Below are positions 8,935 through 12,522 of a stretch of DNA of 12,522 nucleotides, piece after piece. Under the pieces are notes generated by a model. The model did not search any database. It was given only the letters and a program-made list of their open reading frames with translations, and had not been told where the DNA came from. Source of the stretch: Anaerolineae bacterium (lineage in GTDB: Bacteria > Chloroflexota > Anaerolineae > Anaerolineales > Villigracilaceae); the NCBI GenBank assembly GCA_017303735.1, contig JAFLCF010000031.1:18759-31280 (forward strand). Reading direction: 5' to 3'. Within the stretch, counting starts at the first letter, position 1. Every line of letters starts with the position of its first letter. A program made the position numbers and the translations under genes.

Positions 8935-9019
8935 CCGCTGGTCTCAATAATTATGCAGAATTTTCAGCAGAAATACGGTGCACGGGAATATATCAGTACC
9001 ATTGGGTGAATTCGTTTGG

Positions 9020-9048
9020 TTGCATGAACATGCGAAAGGTTGTAAAAT
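9020..9048 (+). promoter_or_regulatory. Candidate promoter for the first DUF4870-type gene
   Basis: TTGCAT (9020-9025), 17-base spacer, TAAAAT (9043-9048), about 38 bases ahead of the ATG. A small inverted repeat, GCATG-AA-CATGC (9022-9033), sits across the -35 edge and spacer and could be an operator. The remainder of the divergent gap 8923-9019 shows nothing I can name. Confidence 0.4.
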
Positions 9049-9086
9049 ACTTGAAAATCAAACCAACTTATTCGGAGGAATAAACC

Positions 9087-9395
9087 ATGTCTCAAGCACC
9101 TATGTCAGACGTCACCCAGGACGACAAACTGTGGGCAGCACTCGGATACGTCATCCCGCTCATCGCCATCGTCGTTCTCTTCATGGAAGACAAGAAGAAT
9201 CGTCCTTATGTTAAATTCAACGCTGTGCAGTCGCTCGTTGCGACCGTTGCGTTGACCATCATTTCCACCGTGACGCTTGGTTGTGGTGGTATTCTTTTCC
9301 TCGTCATGTTCTGGTGGGCGTATCAGGCATATCAGGGACAGGACGTCCGCATCCCCATGATCAGCGATTTCATTCGCAATCAAGGTTGGGCATAA
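9087..9395 (+). CDS. Small DUF4870/Tic20-like membrane protein (102 aa)
   Basis: Preceded by GGAGG at 9074-9078, eight bases before the ATG. A hydrophilic N-terminus with TQDDKLWAALGYVIPLIAIV leads into a first membrane helix (about residues 15-33), then the loop MEDKKNRPYVKFNAVQSL, a second hydrophobic region (49-80) with a GCGG turn, and a C-terminal RIPMISDFIRNQGW. The pattern 'helix, charged loop with R-Y/F-V-x-F-x-A-x-Q, helix, short tail' is that of the DUF4870 (Tic20-like) family, whose function is unknown. A second, longer member follows 181 bases downstream but has its own promoter candidate and a terminator in between. Confidence is high for a real gene, moderate for the family. Confidence 0.85.
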   Translation: MSQAPMSDVTQDDKLWAALGYVIPLIAIVVLFMEDKKNRPYVKFNAVQSLVATVALTIISTVTLGCGGILFLVMFWWAYQAYQGQDVRIPMISDFIRNQGWA

Positions 9396-9410
9396 CCTTC
9401 TCTCGTTCTC

Positions 9411-9444
9411 AAAAGCCCCGCGTTTATTACGCGGGGCTTTTTTG
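9411..9444 (+). terminator. Intrinsic terminator after the first DUF4870-type gene
   Basis: Arms 9411-9422 and 9430-9441 are 12-base perfect complements with a GC-rich core (GCCCCGCG/CGCGGGGC), a TTTATTA loop, and a run of six T from 9438 to 9443. Starts 16 bases after the stop at 9395. Confidence 0.93.
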
Positions 9445-9503
9445 TTTATCCACTCGCCTAAGAACTGCGACTTAAAGAGGGTGTATCCCGTATTAAGAAG
9501 TAT

Positions 9504-9512
9504 TGCTATAAT
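9504..9512 (+). promoter_or_regulatory. Extended -10 promoter for the second DUF4870-type gene
   Basis: TGC followed by TATAAT (9507-9512) is a perfect extended -10 element (TGn-TATAAT). No good -35 is present, which such promoters do not require. Transcription would begin near 9519, leaving a leader of about 57 bases before ATG 9577. Confidence 0.6.
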
Positions 9513-9576
9513 TTTTTCAGCGAAAAGTGTACTTAATCTAATACGAACAATAGCCCCATAACAAAAGGAGAATATC

Positions 9577-10014
9577 ATGACCGAACAAATGCCCCAACAG
9601 CCCCCTGCCCTGCCTCTTACCCCCCAAGAAGAGCGTCAATGGGCAATGCTTGCCCATTTGGGTGTGCTGGCAAATTTATTTTCAGGCTTTCTGGGTCCTG
9701 CCGTTCCATTAGTGATCTACCTGATCTATAAGGACCGCTCGCGATATGTTGCATATCAATCTTTACAAGGGTTGGTTTTTCAATTGATCTGGTGGGTTGG
9801 CGGCGGTGTGTTAACCGGCATCGCCTGGGCGATCACGGGAACCTTGAGCACAGTGCTGATCGGCTTGCTTTGTATTCCATTCGCATGCGTTATTAGTGCC
9901 ATGCCGCTGGTGGCATTGATCTATGGGGTGTACGCGGGCATCCAATGCAACCAGGGAGCAGATTTCAAGTATTGGTTGATCGGTGATTGGTTTCGCAGTA
10001 CGTTGAATGGTTAA
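9577..10014 (+). CDS. DUF4870 family membrane protein (145 aa)
   Basis: Preceded by AAGGAG (9565-9570) at six bases. A Pro-rich soluble N-terminus (MTEQMPQQPPALPLTPQEE) leads to QWAMLAHLGVLANLFSGFLG and then PLVIYLIYKDRSRYVAYQSL, the hallmark of DUF4870: a first helix pair, then a K-D/N-R-S-x-Y/F-V-x-Y/F-Q/H-x-x-Q loop, then two more hydrophobic stretches (about 70-95 and 97-125). It ends in a short tail with DFKYWLIGDWFR. The family is widespread, inner-membrane and of unknown function. It is a distant paralogue of the 102-residue protein just upstream. It converges on the LCP gene with a shared hairpin between them. Confidence 0.9.
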   Translation: MTEQMPQQPPALPLTPQEERQWAMLAHLGVLANLFSGFLGPAVPLVIYLIYKDRSRYVAYQSLQGLVFQLIWWVGGGVLTGIAWAITGTLSTVLIGLLCIPFACVISAMPLVALIYGVYAGIQCNQGADFKYWLIGDWFRSTLNG

Positions 10015-10017
10015 AGA

Positions 10018-10052
10018 AAAACATCCCCTTCTTGAAAAGAAGGGGATGTTTT
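10018..10052. terminator. Bidirectional terminator between DUF4870 gene and LCP gene
   Basis: Arms 10018-10033 and 10037-10052 are perfect 16-base complements around a GAA loop; the arms begin with AAAA and end with TTTT, so each strand has a stem followed by a T-run. It lies three bases after the stop at 10014 and seven bases beyond the LCP stop on the minus strand. Confidence 0.92.
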
Positions 10053-10059
10053 GTTCATC

Positions 10060-11541
10060 TTACGGAATGGTTCCCGCAATATCAGAGCCGATACGAATCT
10101 CAATGTCCACGGTTTGATTCGGGTCTGGGCTGAAGCGGATCTGTCTTTCTGATATCCCAAAGGTAGCTTGCAGCCATTTGATAGTATAGAGTTTCGGTCC
10201 ATACACCACGATGATGGTCTGACTGTATACCTCGGGAGCGGGCGCCACCTCGGTCACATTCATGCCATAAGACTGAAAGACAGCCCCGGCACGCTGATCG
10301 AGCCCAGGCGTGAAGGTACCATCCATGATGCGGACACGGGCTTCCTCCTGCTGCATGGCTTGGGCAAAAAGCGCCACATCGGTGTACCCAATAGGAACCG
10401 CCACCGGGCTGGTAGGACCTGTGGAGGTGAATATCTCATCGCGCAAAACGCGGATCTTATCCATAACTGGTTTGAGGATGCTGGCATCCTGCCCATCAAG
10501 CACGGTCTTGTCAAAGATCGCCATGCCTTGTTGAGGGTCAATCACACCAGTCTTTACGCTTTCCACAGAAATATCCTTGCCTAGAACCGCCAGGCGAAGG
10601 GCATCTTCAAATGACATATTGGTCTTGATGCCGTAAGAAAGATCCTTATACAATTTCGAAGCGCTGCCGATGAATTGCGTAAAATTATCAGGGTCAACGA
10701 TAATGGCTTGCAATGCCAGAACGATCTGTTGCTGCCGGCGTGCGCGGTCGGCATCACCGCCAGAAGTTTTACGGTTACGAGCATAGGCAAGCACCTTCCA
10801 ACCTTCACACAATTCGCGCTCACCGCCGGGGGTTAGAACAACTTTATCCATACCAGGACCGATGGGGTCAAGCACCAGTTTTTCATTGGTCTCAACAAGA
10901 ATACAACCGCCGATCTTGATCAGCTCATCCACCATCACAACGAATACATTGAAATCGACCTGAACGTAATAATGCACCGGAACGCCGAGGAAATTCGATA
11001 CGGTTTGCATTGCCATCCCAGGTCCGCCGCCGGGAAGTTTGGCGCCTTCGCCGCTTGGGTATGCCATGTTGATACGCCCATAACCAAAGCCGGGAATATT
11101 CACCCACATATCGCGCGGAATGGACAACATTCCCGCCGTTTTGCTGACCGGGTCAATGGTGAAAAGGATCATCGAGTCAGAACGCGGCGGACCTTGATCT
11201 GCTTCGAGGTCACGCGCATCCATACCGATGAAGAGGATGTTGATGCGGCTGGCGCCGTCCCATGCGGGCGGCAGGGCAGCTTCTGGGATGATCTCAGGTG
11301 CAGCAGGCGCTTCGTCAACCGGCGTTCCCGATTCATCCACTGCGAATTCAGTGCCGTCATTTGTCTGACCACATTGCGCCGGTGCAATACCGGGCAGTTT
11401 CGTAAAGGTCCAACATTGGGTAAAGTTATTCACCACAATATAGACCGTGATGGCAAGCCCAACGGTCAACACCCAAAAAATGATCTGGGAGATGGATGGA
11501 CGCCCTATTTTTATTTTCTTTAAGAACTCAAAACCATTCAT
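10060..11541 (-). CDS. LCP (LytR-CpsA-Psr) family cell-wall transferase with LytR_C domain
   Basis: 493 residues. A short cytoplasmic N-terminus (MNGFEFLKKIKIGRPS) precedes one membrane helix at about 18-37, then a Pro/Glu/Ala-rich linker, then the extracellular LCP domain (about 98-285): FIGMDARD, R120-S-D122, IPRDMW (P142, R143, D144), GYGRINMAY (N158), and the YARNRKTSGGDADRARRQQQ block (R255, R257, D265, R266, R268, R269). These are the phosphate- and metal-binding residues of the family, which transfers glycopolymers from undecaprenyl carriers to peptidoglycan or other envelope acceptors. A LytR_C domain follows at about 400-490 (ARVRIMDGTF ... AGAVFQSYGMNV). The actual acceptor in this organism is unknown. 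The GAGG ribosome site (11553-11556) overlaps the TGA of the upstream HEAT gene, so the two are translationally linked. Confidence 0.93.
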   Translation of the reverse strand: MNGFEFLKKIKIGRPSISQIIFWVLTVGLAITVYIVVNNFTQCWTFTKLPGIAPAQCGQTNDGTEFAVDESGTPVDEAPAAPEIIPEAALPPAWDGASRINILFIGMDARDLEADQGPPRSDSMILFTIDPVSKTAGMLSIPRDMWVNIPGFGYGRINMAYPSGEGAKLPGGGPGMAMQTVSNFLGVPVHYYVQVDFNVFVVMVDELIKIGGCILVETNEKLVLDPIGPGMDKVVLTPGGERELCEGWKVLAYARNRKTSGGDADRARRQQQIVLALQAIIVDPDNFTQFIGSASKLYKDLSYGIKTNMSFEDALRLAVLGKDISVESVKTGVIDPQQGMAIFDKTVLDGQDASILKPVMDKIRVLRDEIFTSTGPTSPVAVPIGYTDVALFAQAMQQEEARVRIMDGTFTPGLDQRAGAVFQSYGMNVTEVAPAPEVYSQTIIVVYGPKLYTIKWLQATFGISERQIRFSPDPNQTVDIEIRIGSDIAGTIP

Positions 11542-11554
11542 TTATCTTTTTACC

Positions 11555-12118
11555 TCAAGGCTTAATATATACCATATCAAGCCCAAGTCGTTCCAACCCC
11601 AACTGTGCCCAATACCCCAGCACAGCCGATTCTTCTTGAATACATTTCATCATAACAGGAATGGCACGATGATCGCGCATCTCAGAAAGCGAACGCAATG
11701 CCAAAATGCGGATGTTCATTGGACCCTCTCCTGCCGCCTCGATAAGATTCGGCACAGCGACTTTACCCAATTTGACGAGGGCATTCGCCGCCAACCCCGC
11801 TGTGAGGGGGTCGCTGTCTCTCAGGGTTTGGGTCAACGCCGATAACGCTTCTTCGCCGGGGTGATGAGACAAGGCTAACGCGGCAGCGGCTCGAGTCTCA
11901 GCGTTGATATCGCTCAGGAAGGGAATCAAGTCTGAGGTTTGGGTGTGAGGCGAAGCGGCGAGAGCACGGATCGCCCACCAGCGTGAATCTGAGTCTGCGG
12001 TGCGGGTCAAATCCAATAAGGCAGGGATTGCCGCCGCTCCCAAGCTCATAATGGCGGGGATGGCTTGCTCTGCACGTTCATCATCCCCGCTGGTTAATTC
12101 GGCGAGCAGGTCTTTCAT
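11555..12118 (-). CDS. HEAT-repeat protein (187 aa)
   Basis: Almost entirely alpha-helical, Ala/Leu-rich repeats of about 30 residues: AIMSLGAAAIPALLDL, RWWAIRALAASP, TRAAAALALSHHPGEEALSA, GLAANALVKLGKVAVPNLIE, RILALRSLSEMRDHRAIPVM. That gives about five HEAT (PBS-lyase-like) repeats with no other domain or signal peptide. Such proteins are scaffolds for protein-protein contact; no enzymatic residue is visible. The gene starts one base after the stop of the Trm112-like gene and has no Shine-Dalgarno of its own, so it is probably translated by coupling. Its stop overlaps the ribosome site of the LCP gene. What it binds cannot be told from sequence. Confidence 0.85.
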   Translation of the reverse strand: MKDLLAELTSGDDERAEQAIPAIMSLGAAAIPALLDLTRTADSDSRWWAIRALAASPHTQTSDLIPFLSDINAETRAAAALALSHHPGEEALSALTQTLRDSDPLTAGLAANALVKLGKVAVPNLIEAAGEGPMNIRILALRSLSEMRDHRAIPVMMKCIQEESAVLGYWAQLGLERLGLDMVYIKP

Positions 12119-12119
12119 T

Positions 12120-12338
12120 CTATTTGGCAGGCGGTGGGACGGGCAATGCGTCTTGTGCGGTGCTCACCCACTTATCACCTTCTTCGATCAACATCACAGG
12201 GATGTCGTCTACGATAGGGTATTTACGCCCACAATCCTGGCAAATGAGCCAGGCATCCTTGTGCAGGGTAAGCAAGCCGTCTTTTTCGCGCACGCAATTG
12301 GGGCAGCGCAAGATCTCAAGCAATTCAGTACTGACCAT
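12120..12338 (-). CDS. Trm112/YcaR-like zinc-ribbon protein (72 aa)
   Basis: Start placed at the ATG ending at 12338 (MVSTELLEILRCPNC), preceded by AAGGAG at five bases; the same frame stays open to the window edge, but that extension coincides with another gene. C12-P-N-C15 and C33-Q-D-C36 form a likely zinc site, followed by GRKYPIVDDIPVMLIEE, the hallmark of the Trm112p-like (UPF0434) family. In eukaryotes and archaea Trm112 activates methyltransferases; bacterial members are usually unassigned small partners. A Pro/Ala-rich tail ends the protein. It is followed by the HEAT gene at one base, forming a tight operon with the LCP gene. Confidence 0.9.
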   Translation of the reverse strand: MVSTELLEILRCPNCVREKDGLLTLHKDAWLICQDCGRKYPIVDDIPVMLIEEGDKWVSTAQDALPVPPPAK

Positions 12339-12343
12339 GATAT

Positions 12344-12349
12344 CTCCTT
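12344..12349 (-). promoter_or_regulatory. Ribosome binding site deciding the Trm112-like start
   Basis: AAGGAG on the minus strand, five bases before the ATG at 12338. It excludes the longer in-frame start at 12515. Confidence 0.8.
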
Positions 12350-12361
12350 GTTCGGGGAAAG

Positions 12362-12370
12362 ATTGTACCA
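12362..12370 (-). promoter_or_regulatory. Candidate extended -10 for the Trm112-HEAT-LCP genes
   Basis: TGG followed by TACAAT on the minus strand, an extended -10 pattern with no -35, 23 bases before the Trm112-like ATG. It lies just after the stop of the upstream fragment at 12379, so it could give the three genes their own transcript. Confidence 0.35.
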
Positions 12371-12378
12371 TGCGGGTT

Positions 12379-12522
12379 TTATGAGCTTCCGCCGCAGATT
12401 TCGTATTTTCTTGCCAGTTTCTTGGGGCTATCAGACCCGGGACCATACTGGCAAACCGCCGCCCAGGGTTCGTAATGGGTTTGGAATTGATCGGTAAAGT
12501 ATACCGATCCCCCACGCCAGAC
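12379..12522 (-). CDS. 3' end of an unidentified protein (about 47 residues visible)
   Basis: On the minus strand, the frame that begins with the last base of the window stays open for 47 codons to a TAA at 12381-12379. Translation starts VWRGGSVYFTDQFQTHYEPW and ends in ARKYEICGGSS. Its mix of aromatic, acidic and Gly/Cys residues looks like real protein, better than the competing frame that runs on into the Trm112-like gene. It ends 40 bases before that gene, so it is likely an upstream operon member. The family is not recognised, and the call is moderate because no start is in view. Confidence 0.45.
   Translation of the reverse strand, partial: VWRGGSVYFTDQFQTHYEPWAAVCQYGPGSDSPKKLARKYEICGGSS
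12489..12509. repeat. Short inverted repeat at the right edge
   Basis: GATCGGTA (12489-12496) and TACCGATC (12502-12509) are perfect complements around a five-base loop. It probably lies within the partial gene that runs off the right edge, so a chance codon pattern is possible; otherwise it could be an operator. Confidence 0.3.

Noticed and set aside
12120..12515. 131-codon version of the Trm112-like gene starting at GTG 12515
   Set aside because: The AAGGAG site at 12344-12349 and family length support the 72-residue version, and the extension overlaps a more protein-like frame.
12379..12522. Possible structured RNA (SRP, tmRNA or tRNA) from the inverted repeats TTGCCAGT/ACTGGCAA (12411-12454) and 12489-12509
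   Set aside because: No SRP GGAA/AGCA core, no tRNA T-arm with matching stem and no tmRNA end could be found. A plausible coding frame covers the region.

Overview
The window looks like a chromosomal segment of a free-living bacterium, most likely Chloroflexota (class Anaerolineae). That assignment is an inference from the protein style (Fmt, LCP protein, paired DUF4870 proteins) and from AGGAG-type ribosome binding sites; no marker RNA gene is present to settle it. The segment is dense and ordinary in layout. I see no CRISPR array, insertion sequence, integrase, tRNA or rRNA.

Layout. (1) Bases 1-2287, plus strand: a tight three-gene operon with the 3' end of a short-chain dehydrogenase fused to a two-helix membrane tail, a GT1-type glycosyltransferase, and an unrecognised polytopic membrane protein, closed by a strong hairpin shared with the convergent glpK. 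(2) Bases 2320-7151: glycerol kinase (glpK, minus), catalase-peroxidase (katG, minus) and, divergently, the peroxide sensor oxyR (plus). The katG-oxyR gap holds a nearly complete four-element OxyR site that abuts a good -35/-10 promoter for katG. Two successive hairpins separate katG from glpK, the second with a U-tract just ahead of glpK. (3) Bases 7152-8922: aquaporin and methionyl-tRNA formyltransferase (fmt), both minus, with aquaporin 51 bases behind fmt. (4) Bases 8923-10014: two small DUF4870-type membrane proteins on the plus strand, each with its own promoter candidate and followed by a hairpin. (5) Bases 10060-12522, minus: an operon that reads, in transcription order, the end of an unidentified protein, a Trm112/YcaR-like zinc protein, a HEAT-repeat protein and an LCP (LytR-CpsA-Psr) cell-wall enzyme with a LytR_C domain.

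Functionally the best-supported story is peroxide defence: OxyR keeps its two redox cysteines at codons 199 and 208, its likely operator lies beside the katG promoter, and the aquaporin that converges on oxyR has a non-AqpZ pore filter (His-Phe-Ala-Arg) that could pass hydrogen peroxide. The aquaporin link is inference only. No wholly novel defence-type or mobile system is visible; the least explained parts are the first operon and the right-end gene fragment.
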